A stretch of DNA of 64,000 nt from DSWT01 sp035373625 (GTDB taxonomy: Bacteria > Chloroflexota > Anaerolineae > B4-G1 > SLSP01), in assembly GCA_035373625.1 (NCBI GenBank), contig DAOSNS010000003.1, forward strand, positions 124,001 through 188,000, written 5' to 3'. Below are positions 31,553 to 40,565 of the stretch, one piece after another. A program made the translations under genes and the position numbers. Every line of letters begins with the position of its first letter. The first letter of the stretch is position 1. The notes beneath the pieces are model-generated. The model saw nothing but the letters and a program-made list of their open reading frames with translations. It was not told where the DNA came from and did not search any database.

Positions 31553-32530
31553 ATGAAATCGCGAATTGTGTACATTGTGGTAATCCTGAGTATGCTCTTG
31601 AGCCTGGCAGCGTGCAGCGGTGGACAGAAGACGGCGCAGAAGAAGACTTACACCTACCAGGACATGGTGGTGGGTTTCATCCAGACCGGTTCTGAAGGCG
31701 GCTGGCGCGCAGCCAACACGGCTTCCTTTAAGGAAACAGCGGAAAAGCTGGGGATCAAACTCAAGTTCTATGATGCACAGAACAAGATGGAGAACCAGCT
31801 CTCGGCCTTCCGCAACTTCATCGCCGACAAGGAAGTGAACGTCATCATCCTGGCGGCACTGGAGACCACCGGTTGGGAAGACGTGCTCAAGGAAGCGCAA
31901 AAAGCGGGCAAGATCGTTGTCCTGGAAGACCGCCGCATTGACGCGCCGGAGACCCTGTACGCTACCTACATCGGCTCGGACTTCGCCGAGGAAGGGCGCA
32001 AGGCCGCCGTCGAGATGTGCAAACTGCTCGAAGGCAGCGCTAAGAAGAACGTGGTCGAGCTGGTCGGCAACGTAGGGTCCTCCGCCGCCAAAGACCGCGG
32101 GCAGGGCTTCCGCGAGAAGATGGGCGAGTGCGGCATCACCATCATCAAAAGCCAGACCGCCAACTGGGATGCCACCGAAGGCAAGGCCGTTATGGAAGCC
32201 TGGCTGAAGGAAACCACCGACATCCAGGGGGTGTTCGCGCAGAATGATGAGATGGGGTTGGGTGCGGCTCAGGCCATCAAGGAAGCCGGCCTCGATCCGG
32301 GCGATGACATCAAGATCATCACCGTGGATGCCACGGCGGGCGCGTTCAAGGCCATGATTGCGGGCGACATCAACACCGTCATCGAGTGTAACCCGCTCCT
32401 CGCGCCGCAGGTCTATGAAGCAGCGTTGAAGGCGCTCAACGGCGAAGAACTGCCCAAGTGGATTCCTTCACAGGAAGGTGTGTTCTACGCCAAGGACGCC
32501 GAGACAATCCTGCCAACTCGTAAGTATTAG
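31553..32530 (+). CDS. ytfQ: Furanose-type sugar ABC transporter substrate-binding lipoprotein (YtfQ-like)
   Basis: 325 aa. Lipobox LLSLAAC at residues ~14-20, then a class-I periplasmic-binding fold. The stretches VGFIQTGSEGGWRAANTAS, DAQNKMENQLSAFRNFIADKEVNVIILAALETTGWEDVLKEAQ and VLEDRRI match the YtfQ family, known in E. coli for furanose forms of galactose and arabinose. ATG 31553 has a perfect AAGGAGGT eight bases upstream; a longer frame to 31472 is discounted. It starts the transporter run and immediately follows the ribulokinase, which fits import of L-arabinofuranose. Confidence 0.92.
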   Translation: MKSRIVYIVVILSMLLSLAACSGGQKTAQKKTYTYQDMVVGFIQTGSEGGWRAANTASFKETAEKLGIKLKFYDAQNKMENQLSAFRNFIADKEVNVIILAALETTGWEDVLKEAQKAGKIVVLEDRRIDAPETLYATYIGSDFAEEGRKAAVEMCKLLEGSAKKNVVELVGNVGSSAAKDRGQGFREKMGECGITIIKSQTANWDATEGKAVMEAWLKETTDIQGVFAQNDEMGLGAAQAIKEAGLDPGDDIKIITVDATAGAFKAMIAGDINTVIECNPLLAPQVYEAALKALNGEELPKWIPSQEGVFYAKDAETILPTRKY

Positions 32531-32646
32531 AAATCGGTGCACATACAGACCGGGAACTGTAGACAGGGGTGAGGAGCGCGTAGGGGCCACGTGCTCCTCA
32601 TCCCCACCGACTTAAATCGTACGCTAAAGCAAAGAAAGGTGATCCA

Positions 32647-34164
32647 ATGGAAGATTCCGGCTATATCGTAGAGATGAGAGGCATCCGCAAGGAATTCCCT
32701 GGCGTGCAGGCCCTCGCGGATATAAACTTCTTCTTGAAACGCGGGGAAATCCACGCCCTGGTCGGCGAGAATGGCGCCGGCAAATCCACGTTGATCAAAG
32801 TCCTGACCGGCGCGGAACGCCCTGACGCCGGCGTGATCATCCTGGATGGGGAAGAAGTGACAGTGAAATCCCCCCTGCATGCGCAAAAACTCGGCATCAG
32901 CACGGTGTACCAGGAAATCAACCTCTGCCCTAACCTCACGGTCGCTGAAAACATCCTCATCGGACGGGAACCCATGCGCCGGGGTCGCATTCATTGGAAA
33001 GCCATGAATGACCACGCGCAACAACTTCTGGAGCGTTTGGATATTTCAATTGACGTGACCCAACTGCTGGGATCATACTCGGTGGCGATTCAACAGATGG
33101 TCGCCATCGCCCGCGCATTGGAGATTACCTCGGCCAAAGTGTTGATCCTGGACGAGCCGACCTCCAGCCTCGACGTACACGAGACGGCACAGCTCTTCAA
33201 CGTCATGCGCAAGCTGAAGAGTGAAGGCGTCGCCATTATCTTCATCACACACTTCCTCGATCAGGTCTACGAAATCTCGGACCGGATTACCGTATTGCGC
33301 AACGGGCAATGGATGGGGACTTATGAGACATCGGAGTTGCCGCGCCTGGAATTGATCGCCAAGATGATTGGGCGCAGCCTCACCGAACTGGACGAGATGT
33401 CCAAAATCAAACTCGAAAGCCGTAAAAACATCAAGGGCGAAGTGCTGTTGGAGGCGCGCAATCTGGGACTCAGCGGCGCCATCGAACCCTTCGACCTGGA
33501 CTTGCACGCCGGCGAAGTCGTCGGTTTCGCCGGCCTGTTGGGATCGGGGCGCACCGAGATCTCCCATCTTCTGTTTGGTGTAGCAAAACCCGACAGTGGC
33601 ACCCTGAAGCTTAATCAGGAAATCGTGAAGAAATTTTCGCCGCAGGCTTCCATCGGTCGCGGCGTTGCGCTCTGTCCCGAAGACCGCAAGGCCGCCGGTA
33701 TCGTGGACGAGCTGACGATCAGGGAAAACATCATTCTGGCGTTGCAGGCCGGACGGGGCTGGTTCAAGTACCTCAGCCTGCAGCAACAATATGAAATGGC
33801 CGACCGGTATATCAAATTGCTGAACATCGCCACACCCTCAGCGGATCAACCGGTCAAAAACTTGAGCGGTGGCAATCAGCAGAAAGTCATCCTGGCGCGC
33901 TGGTTGGCCACTAATCCCCAGCTCCTGATCCTCGACGAGCCGACCCGCGGGATTGATGTGGGGGCAAAAGCCGAGATTCAAAAGCTGGTCCTGTCGCTGG
34001 CCGAAGAAGGCAAATCGTGTGTGTTCATCTCCTCGGAATTGGAGGAGGTTTTACGCACCAGTCACCGCATCGCCGTATTGCGTGACCGCAAGAAGGTGAC
34101 CGAGTTCGCCGGCGAGGTGGACGAACACACCATCATCCAGGCTATGGCCGGAGGTGAAGCATGA
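32647..34164 (+). CDS. ytfR: Sugar ABC transporter ATPase with two nucleotide-binding domains (YtfR-like)
   Basis: 505 aa, the usual length of AraG/RbsA/YtfR tandem ATPases. NBD1 (~6-235): Walker A GENGAGKSTLIK, Walker B VLILDEPTSSLD. NBD2 (~260-500): degenerate Walker A GLLGSGRTEIS, signature LSGGNQQKVILARWLA and Walker B LLILDEPTRGIDVGAK. The first domain's signature region reads YSVAIQQMVAIARAL. Overlaps the next gene by 4 bp (ATGA). Confidence 0.96.
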   Translation: MEDSGYIVEMRGIRKEFPGVQALADINFFLKRGEIHALVGENGAGKSTLIKVLTGAERPDAGVIILDGEEVTVKSPLHAQKLGISTVYQEINLCPNLTVAENILIGREPMRRGRIHWKAMNDHAQQLLERLDISIDVTQLLGSYSVAIQQMVAIARALEITSAKVLILDEPTSSLDVHETAQLFNVMRKLKSEGVAIIFITHFLDQVYEISDRITVLRNGQWMGTYETSELPRLELIAKMIGRSLTELDEMSKIKLESRKNIKGEVLLEARNLGLSGAIEPFDLDLHAGEVVGFAGLLGSGRTEISHLLFGVAKPDSGTLKLNQEIVKKFSPQASIGRGVALCPEDRKAAGIVDELTIRENIILALQAGRGWFKYLSLQQQYEMADRYIKLLNIATPSADQPVKNLSGGNQQKVILARWLATNPQLLILDEPTRGIDVGAKAEIQKLVLSLAEEGKSCVFISSELEEVLRTSHRIAVLRDRKKVTEFAGEVDEHTIIQAMAGGEA

Positions 34165-35249
34165 ACCGTTCCCCCAAGAAAGACACTTCTTCCTGGCGCG
34201 CCATCACCGAGAGTAAACTCTTCTTTCCGCTGTTGGCGCTGACGTTGATTTTGTTGGTGGATTTGTTCTTTGTCCCCGGCTTCTTCAAGCTGGAGACCAA
34301 AGAGGGCCACTTGTACGGCAACCTGATAGATATCCTGCGCAACGGTTCGACGGTTATGCTGCTGGCGATCGGCATGACGCTGGTGATCGCCACCGGCGGC
34401 GTGGACCTCTCGGTGGGCGCGGTGATGGCCATTGCGGCCTCCGTCGCAGCGATTATGATGAACCCCGTCATCATCGGTGTCAAACTGCCGCCCGACCTGC
34501 TGAAGTTCATCAACGATCCTAATTTTACCTACGCGCCGTTGTGGGAAGTGATCGTGGTCACATTGTTTGTCGCCACCATCTGTGGCCTGTGGAACGGATT
34601 CCTGGTCGCCTACGCTAAAATCCAGCCGATGGTTGCCACGCTGATCCTGATGATCGCCGGACGCGGTATCGCGCAATTGATCACTAACGGCGTGCGCATC
34701 CAGATTTTCTACGAGCCTTATGCTTTCATTGGCAGTGGGTGGTTGATTTTGCCCTTTTCGTTGTACATCGTCGCGGCAGTCTATCTCATAGCCTGGTTCT
34801 TGACGCGCAAAACGGCCATCGGCTTGTTCATCGAGTCAGTAGGCATCAATGCGCGCTCCAGTTTCTTCAGTGGTATTGATGAAAAGAAGATCAAACTGCT
34901 GGCCTATACGTTCTGCGGTTTCTGCGCCGGTGTTGCCGGGCTAGTCACCAGCTCCAACATCCGCACCTCGGACGCCAACAACATCGGCCTGAACTATGAA
35001 CTCGACGCCATCCTGGCGGTCGTCATCGGCGGTACACTGATGTCGGGTGGACGGTTCTCGTTGCTGGCAAGCCTCATCGGCGCGCTGGTCATCCAGGCCA
35101 CAACCACCTCGATGTACGCGCTCGGCGTGCCGGCCAATGCCGTGCTGGCGATCAAAGGGCTGGTCGTGATCTTCGTGATTCTGCTCTACTCGGAGCAGGT
35201 CCGCGGCATAATCCGCCGTCTCACCGCACACAAAGGGAGTCTCTCATGA
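34161..35249 (+). CDS. ytfT: Sugar ABC transporter permease (YtfT-like)
   Basis: 362 aa, branched-chain/ribose permease family. The core motif VMLLAIGMTLVIATGGVDLSVGAVMAIAASVAA matches YtfT almost word for word, followed by GLWNGFLVAYAKIQPMVATLILMIAGRGIAQLITNG and VVIGGTLMSGGRFSLLASLIGALVIQ. About ten membrane segments. Overlaps ytfR-like by 4 bp and the next permease by 4 bp, so translation is coupled. Confidence 0.95.
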   Translation: MNRSPKKDTSSWRAITESKLFFPLLALTLILLVDLFFVPGFFKLETKEGHLYGNLIDILRNGSTVMLLAIGMTLVIATGGVDLSVGAVMAIAASVAAIMMNPVIIGVKLPPDLLKFINDPNFTYAPLWEVIVVTLFVATICGLWNGFLVAYAKIQPMVATLILMIAGRGIAQLITNGVRIQIFYEPYAFIGSGWLILPFSLYIVAAVYLIAWFLTRKTAIGLFIESVGINARSSFFSGIDEKKIKLLAYTFCGFCAGVAGLVTSSNIRTSDANNIGLNYELDAILAVVIGGTLMSGGRFSLLASLIGALVIQATTTSMYALGVPANAVLAIKGLVVIFVILLYSEQVRGIIRRLTAHKGSLS

Positions 35250-36832
35250 TGTCACGGATAGGCGCCTTTATTGCTCGAAATCGGCGATTTGTGCCCATGT
35301 CGGTCACGGCCATTCTCTCGGTCGTGGCGTACATCCTCGGCGCGATCTTTTATCCGGGCATGCGGGATCCGCAGGTGTTCCTCAACCTTTTCCGCACCAC
35401 CCCCTTCCTGCTGATCAGCGCCGTGGGCATGAATCTGGTCATCCTGACCGGCGGGATTGATCTTTCGGTCAGTGGTGTGGTGGCGTTGACGACGGTGGCG
35501 GCGGCGGCACTGCTGCGTCAGGGGTGGAACGCCTGGGTCGTCATGGGGCTGATGCTATTGATGGGGATGGCCCTGGGGGCGATTATGGGGGCGTTCATCA
35601 CCTACCTCAAAGTGCAGCCGTTCATCGCCACGCTGGCCGGGATGTGGTTTGCACGCGGATTGTGTTTCTTCATCAGCGACGACGCCATCGCCATTGACAA
35701 CCCCATCTATTGTCTCTTGGGGCAAACCAAGATTCTCATCCCCGGCCTGAGCGATCCCAAAACGCAGACAGGCCCCTTTATTTCGATTCTGGTCATCGTG
35801 GCGTTGCTGGTTTTGGGAGTGGCAACATACCTGGCCCATTATACGCGCTTTGGCCGCGCCATCTACGCCATCGGCGGCAACGAACAATCCGCGCGGCTGA
35901 TGGGGTTGCCGGTGGAGCGGACCAAAGTGGCGGTCTATACGCTCAACGGGTTCTGCTCGGCGCTGGCGGGAATTGTCCTGAGCATTTATGTCTCCTCCGG
36001 GCACGGCCTGTACGCACGCGGCTTCGAGCTGACGGTCATCGCCGCTGTGGTGATGGGCGGCACGATGTTGACCGGCGGCGAGGGGTACGTGTTCGGTGCA
36101 TTGTTCGGCGTGCTGATCACCGGTGTCACCCAAACGTTGATTCAGTTCAACGGTCGCCTGAGTTCCTGGTGGACCAACATCGTTGTCGGAATGTTGACGC
36201 TCATCTTCATCGGCGTGCAAAGTCTCCTTGCAGCGCAAAAAGGGCGCCGCGCAGCAAAAGCCGGGGACGCCGCGCTCCAGGCGCAACGACGACGGCGGCT
36301 GGTGTTGTACGGTGGCGTAGCCGGCCTTGTCATTATAGCAGGGGTCGTCATCAGCCTGATCGCCGGCCAGACCAGAAACGGTGGTGTGGGCAACACCCCC
36401 ACCCCTTCAACGGCGGCGTGTCAGTTCCGCCCCTTCCGTGACCAAGAAGCCGCAAAGCTGGCAACCGAAGGCGCGGTGCTTGTCTACGAACGCAACGGCG
36501 GGCCGGATTGTATTGACGAATTGTTCGCCATCTACCCCGATGGGCGCGTGGTCGGTGACAACGGCGTGCGCACGATCGAAAAGCAGCTTGCGCCGGAGGA
36601 AGTCGAGACGCTGCTCGGCAACATCGCCGAGCGGGGCTGGTTCACCGACGAAATCTATAACACCTGGCATACCCCCTGCGGGCAGTGCTTCGAGTATCAC
36701 ATCACGGTAAAGTATCAGGGTCAGGAAAAGAGCGTCACTGCCGTGGACGGCGGCACCGATGCCCCGGCGGATTACTGGCAGGTCGTTTCGCTCATCAACG
36801 GTGTCATTCCAAAATTTATGGATGTGCCGTAG
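35246..36832 (+). CDS. yjfF: Sugar ABC permease (YjfF-like) fused to an extra extracytoplasmic domain
   Basis: 528 aa; YjfF homologues are about 330. Residues 1-~335 are a standard permease (VGMNLVILTGGIDLSVSGVVALTT, YLKVQPFIATLAGMWFARGLCFFIS, SARLMGLPVERTKVAVY, VVMGGTMLTGGEGYVFGALFGVLITGVTQ). A basic linker (KGRRAAKAGDAALQAQRRRR), one extra membrane segment (~352-374) and a ~150-residue external domain follow. The external part has CQFRPF, YPDGRVVGDNGVRTIEKQLAPEE, an HTPCGQCFEYHITVKYQG Cys pair and a WQVVSLING end. I do not recognise this domain. The frame is uninterrupted. It would be displayed outside next to the YtfQ docking face. Confidence 0.92.
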   Translation: MMSRIGAFIARNRRFVPMSVTAILSVVAYILGAIFYPGMRDPQVFLNLFRTTPFLLISAVGMNLVILTGGIDLSVSGVVALTTVAAAALLRQGWNAWVVMGLMLLMGMALGAIMGAFITYLKVQPFIATLAGMWFARGLCFFISDDAIAIDNPIYCLLGQTKILIPGLSDPKTQTGPFISILVIVALLVLGVATYLAHYTRFGRAIYAIGGNEQSARLMGLPVERTKVAVYTLNGFCSALAGIVLSIYVSSGHGLYARGFELTVIAAVVMGGTMLTGGEGYVFGALFGVLITGVTQTLIQFNGRLSSWWTNIVVGMLTLIFIGVQSLLAAQKGRRAAKAGDAALQAQRRRRLVLYGGVAGLVIIAGVVISLIAGQTRNGGVGNTPTPSTAACQFRPFRDQEAAKLATEGAVLVYERNGGPDCIDELFAIYPDGRVVGDNGVRTIEKQLAPEEVETLLGNIAERGWFTDEIYNTWHTPCGQCFEYHITVKYQGQEKSVTAVDGGTDAPADYWQVVSLINGVIPKFMDVP

Positions 36833-36879
36833 AGATGCGATACGTGATGCGTGATGTGTGTTAGGGATTAGAGATTCGG

Positions 36880-36933
36880 GACTCGCTGATTCACCGTTCA
36901 CCGATTCGCCGATTCACTTATTCGCTGATTCAG
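36880..36933 (+). repeat. Quasi-periodic GATTC simple repeat
   Basis: CGCTGATTCACCG, TTCACCGATTCGCCG, ATTCACTTATTCGCTG and ATTCAG follow each other as degenerate 8-16-bp units. The same word set (AATCAGCGAG..., GAATCAGC) appears in the spacer 60385-60425 before greA. The origin is unknown. Confidence 0.5.
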
Positions 36934-36948
36934 TATGAGGGAAAAAAG

Positions 36949-37866
36949 ATGAGGGTGAAATTATCACTGCTGCCGCTGCTACTCTTGATAACGCTGTTGA
37001 CCAGCGCGTGTGGGTACATTGTCCTGCCGGAATGTTGGGAAGAAGCCCAGAAAAAGGCCTCAGGAGCAGGCTGGAGCGCCGTGGCTACGGAGATCGGCGA
37101 GGTCGAGGGGGGGCTGCGCATCGCGCTGACATTGCGCAACAACACCGGCGATTGGAGCGCCATGCAGGCCACGCCGGGCAAGCCAGCCACGCTGACGGCC
37201 GGCGGCAAAAGTGTCAACTGCGATACCGTGCAGGTCAGTTCCGGCGGGCATCGCCTGGCACCGGGCTTTCAAATGCGGGGGTTCACCGGTGGTACCAAAG
37301 CCGCACCCGAAACACAGCTCGTGTATGTGGAATGTAAAGGCGCGACCCTATCCTCCGGCGCAAAACTCACCATCAACTACACCTACGTTACCGGCCAGTA
37401 CAACTATTACGAGCCGGAAGCCAATCAGGCCAGCGGCGTGCTGGAAGTCAACCTCGATGAAATCGCTACCGGCCTGACCTATCCCATCGCCGAGGTTCCT
37501 AAAGACCTGATCCAGAAGCCGGATGTCGAGATCGTCGCCCTGAACAAAGTTGTCCTCACCCTCACCAGCGTCACCCGCGATGAAAAAGGTTTGCGCTTTA
37601 GCTGGAAGACTTCCAACCCCGGCGCATATCCTACTTACGTGCACATCGGCAACCCGCCGGTCATCGGTGCGGACGGCATCATCTACGGCCTGTACGAAAC
37701 GCCGGACCTGGCCTCCGTGCCCATCAGCCCCGCGGGCGGCACAACGGAATGGACAACCGAGACAGCCGTTCCGCCGGATGTCAAAGGGCTGTACATCCTG
37801 TTGAGCGTCGAATCCGGCAAGCAGCGGCTCTACGCCAATTACGCCATAGACATCAGCCAGTACTGA
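36949..37866 (+). CDS. Secreted lipoprotein, function unknown
   Basis: 305 aa. Lipobox LLTSAC at ~17-22 gives a lipid-anchored extracytoplasmic protein. The rest is rich in beta-strand patterns with two regions: ~35-170 (LRIALTLRNNTGDWSAMQ, VYVECKGATLSSGAKLTINYTYV) and ~190-305 (VVLTLTSVTRDEKGLRFSWKTSNPGAYPTYVHIGNPP), like two immunoglobulin-like domains. GAGGG precedes ATG. It follows the transporter by 116 bp on the same strand, in a spacer full of GATTC-containing simple repeats. No family recognised. Confidence 0.8.
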   Translation: MRVKLSLLPLLLLITLLTSACGYIVLPECWEEAQKKASGAGWSAVATEIGEVEGGLRIALTLRNNTGDWSAMQATPGKPATLTAGGKSVNCDTVQVSSGGHRLAPGFQMRGFTGGTKAAPETQLVYVECKGATLSSGAKLTINYTYVTGQYNYYEPEANQASGVLEVNLDEIATGLTYPIAEVPKDLIQKPDVEIVALNKVVLTLTSVTRDEKGLRFSWKTSNPGAYPTYVHIGNPPVIGADGIIYGLYETPDLASVPISPAGGTTEWTTETAVPPDVKGLYILLSVESGKQRLYANYAIDISQY

Positions 37867-37877
37867 GCGCAACCGGC

Positions 37878-38912
37878 CTACCAACAGGCGTGATGCTCTT
37901 CGGCGAAGCCGAGCAACTCGCGCACTTCTATGCTTTGCCCGTCATCCAGACGGGCAAAGCCGTTATAACGCCCGAACATCTGATGGACCTCGCTGGTGAT
38001 CACGCCCAGGTTCGTGCGGGCGACGCGCTCTTTGAACGGTGTGAAGGTCAAATCCAACCGGCCTTCGCTATCGGTGAAATGCCACGGCTGCATGTAGGCG
38101 CCGGATTGGTAATCGAAGCGCACCTGCTCCAGCTTGTGGATCCGCCCGTTGAGGATCACGCAGTTTTCGGTAGCGCGGCTCAGGTCGCCAAAGCCGCATC
38201 CCAGGTTCAAGCCGATCGTGCGACCGTCCGGCAAAAAACCGGAGGCGCTGGCCCAATTCCAAAAACTCCGGTATTCCCACACCCCACGCCCCCAATCCAG
38301 GGACCCCAGACTCTCGTGGGGATACACTTCCTCGCGCAGGTCGCCATAGTGAATGTAGCCCCGCGCCGGCAAACAATTGATCTTACGATTGTAATAAAAA
38401 CGCTTTGCTCCGATGGGGATAACGATGGTCATGGATTCGTGATCGGGCGGGCAGGTCAGCGCAATCTCGGCTTTGACGCCGCGTCCCTGATGGTAGTCCG
38501 GCCAATCCACGAAAATGCGTCGCTCGCCCTCCGCCGCCTCGAAACGCAGCGATGCCTTCCGGTTGCCGAAGATCGTCGTACCGGCGGTGCTGTTGCGCGG
38601 CAGACTGATCCCCCGTCCCAGCGGGATGACCAATCCTTCCTCATACAGATTGCCGTTGGCGAAGTCCAGCGTGTAAACAAAAACATTGCCGGCATAGCCC
38701 AGGTCGGCAATCGTGGCCGAAAAGAAACGTCGTGGCGTAAAAATCGCATAGTAATCCCAGCGTTTGATGCGAAAACGCTGCAAAAAACGCAGCGTGTAAA
38801 AGCGTGCGTTTTCGAGGTTGCAATCAAGCAACGGCTGCCGCGACCAGCCGACCTGCGTCAGGCGGCCTCGCGCATCCAACAAAGGTCCAGGTTGTGTCAG
38901 TTCGGTTTGCAT
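37878..38912 (-). CDS. DUF2804 domain protein
   Basis: 344 aa, matching the DUF2804 family in length and wording: start QPGPLLDARGRLTQVGWSRQPLLDCN, RFRIKRWDYYAIFTPRRFFSATIADLGYAG, a central KINCLPARGYIHYGD, DWGRGVWEYRSFWNWASASGFLPDGRTIGLNLGCGFGD, and the end EVHQMFGRYNGFARLDDGQSIEV. The enzyme activity of the family is not established; the Trp/Tyr-rich beta fold resembles lipocalin-like carbohydrate or lipid binders (inference). GGAGGCTC precedes ATG. Convergent with the upstream lipoprotein, 11 bp apart. Confidence 0.88.
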   Translation of the reverse strand: MQTELTQPGPLLDARGRLTQVGWSRQPLLDCNLENARFYTLRFLQRFRIKRWDYYAIFTPRRFFSATIADLGYAGNVFVYTLDFANGNLYEEGLVIPLGRGISLPRNSTAGTTIFGNRKASLRFEAAEGERRIFVDWPDYHQGRGVKAEIALTCPPDHESMTIVIPIGAKRFYYNRKINCLPARGYIHYGDLREEVYPHESLGSLDWGRGVWEYRSFWNWASASGFLPDGRTIGLNLGCGFGDLSRATENCVILNGRIHKLEQVRFDYQSGAYMQPWHFTDSEGRLDLTFTPFKERVARTNLGVITSEVHQMFGRYNGFARLDDGQSIEVRELLGFAEEHHACW

Positions 38913-39049
38913 GGTTCATGAGCCTCCTTAAAAGAATCGTTTGAACGTTGGCAAGTCAGCCTGTTGGAACGCCGGGTTTATGTGAAGTTTCTATCCCTAT
39001 CAGCGGATTATACCGCAAAAAGCGCACGATGTAGCCTGGAGTTATTGAC

Positions 39050-39078
39050 TTGACGATTTGCTTGATATGGACTAAGAT
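39050..39078 (+). promoter_or_regulatory. Probable promoter of the restriction-modification genes
   Basis: TTGACG (39050-39055), 17-bp spacer, TAAGAT (39073-39078), 54 bp before the methyltransferase ATG. Both hexamers are near consensus. Confidence 0.5.
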
Positions 39079-39131
39079 AAAAATGGTATACCTGCCTTAA
39101 CAACCTCAAACCTGAGCGAGAGCATAAAGTT

Positions 39132-40565
39132 ATGCTGAATCCGATCAACATTTCCGACACTGTGGCAAGCAAGCAAAACACGGATCTAGACGAAATAGCC
39201 CGCCTCGACAAGCAGCTATTTCAACGATTCAAAGATAGATTCGTTGTTCAACCCTCGCTTTCCCGCACCCTGGTCAGTTTTCAGGCTAATAAAACCAGGG
39301 CCGTCTATCGCTGGTACAAGTTCAAAGAAGCATTTTCGGCTTCCCTGGTCGAACGTCTATTCCACAAATACGGTATTACTACAGGTAGAATCCTGGACCC
39401 TTTCGCGGGTAGTGGGACGGCATTGTTTGCGGCAAGCACAATGGGGATAAATGCAGACGGCATCGAATTATTGCCCATCGGTCATGAAATTATTATAGCC
39501 AAACAGATCCTGGATGCAGAGTTCACATCCGAAGATTTTGAGAGATTACGCCAATGGTCAGCGTTGAAAATTTGGGAGCAATCAGAAACGCGTGTTCCCT
39601 TGCCAGAGCTACGCATCACACAAGGGGCTTACCCCCAAAAAACCAAAGAAGCCATCGAGCAATACATAGGTGCGTGTCAACAAGAGAATAGCAGAGTTCA
39701 AGCCGTTTTGCGTTTTGCTTTACTTTGCGTACTCGAATCCATCAGTTTTACTCGCAAGGATGGACAATACCTTCGATGGGACCACCGTTCTGGACGCACA
39801 CATGGCAATAAGAAGATTTTTGACAAAGGCGAGATTCCGGAGTTTGAGCAAGCTATTCACGAAAAAATAAGCGAAATCTTAGCAGATGCATCGCCTGTTC
39901 ATCAAACAAGTTTGTTCCCTACCGAAAAACTTCAAGGCCCAATCCGTTTGTATGATGGCTCATGCCTTCAAATACTGCCCCAATTACCTGATAGTACATA
40001 CGATGCCATTATAACTTCTCCGCCTTACTGCAACCGTTATGATTACACGCGCACGTATGCACTGGAATTGGCATTGTTGGGCGTAAATGAACAAGGATTA
40101 TTGCGACTCCGCCAAGAGATGCTCAGTTGCACGGTAGAAAACCGTGCAAAGGACTTATTAAGTATCAATCCACAATGGACAATGGCATTGGCGGCCGCTG
40201 ATAAACAAGAATTATTGCAAACCATCTTGAAATGCCTGGAAACTCAAAAAGCCCAAGGGGCTTTGAACAACAATGGCATTCCCCGGATGATCAGAGGCTA
40301 TTTTTACGAGATGGCTTGTGTTGTTGCAGAGTGTGCGCGTGTTTTGAAGCCAAATGCACCTCTGTTCATGGTCAATGATAATGTCCGCTATGCCGGGGCA
40401 AGCGTTTCAGTAGATACGATTCTTTCTGATATTGCAGAGAAATTAGGTTTCCACATTGAAAACATCCTTGTTCTACCAGACGGCAAAGGTAACAGTAGCC
40501 AACAGATGGGGGAACATGGACGCGAAGCACTGCGCAAGTGCATTTATGTTTGGAGAAAATTGTAA
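39132..40565 (+). CDS. DNA amino-methyltransferase (N4-cytosine/N6-adenine type)
   Basis: 477 aa. AdoMet-binding motif I ILDPFAGSGTALFAASTMGINADGIEL at ~85-110 precedes catalytic motif IV TSPPYCNRYDYTRTY at ~294. This is the order seen in alpha/zeta-type amino-methyltransferases, with about 190 residues between that could be target recognition. The TSPPY form favours N4-cytosine. It overlaps the next gene as TAATG. That neighbour is an AvaI/BsoBI-type endonuclease, so the expected site is CYCGRG (inference). Codon use is visibly more A+T-rich than in neighbours, consistent with recent transfer. Confidence 0.9.
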   Translation: MLNPINISDTVASKQNTDLDEIARLDKQLFQRFKDRFVVQPSLSRTLVSFQANKTRAVYRWYKFKEAFSASLVERLFHKYGITTGRILDPFAGSGTALFAASTMGINADGIELLPIGHEIIIAKQILDAEFTSEDFERLRQWSALKIWEQSETRVPLPELRITQGAYPQKTKEAIEQYIGACQQENSRVQAVLRFALLCVLESISFTRKDGQYLRWDHRSGRTHGNKKIFDKGEIPEFEQAIHEKISEILADASPVHQTSLFPTEKLQGPIRLYDGSCLQILPQLPDSTYDAIITSPPYCNRYDYTRTYALELALLGVNEQGLLRLRQEMLSCTVENRAKDLLSINPQWTMALAAADKQELLQTILKCLETQKAQGALNNNGIPRMIRGYFYEMACVVAECARVLKPNAPLFMVNDNVRYAGASVSVDTILSDIAEKLGFHIENILVLPDGKGNSSQQMGEHGREALRKCIYVWRKL

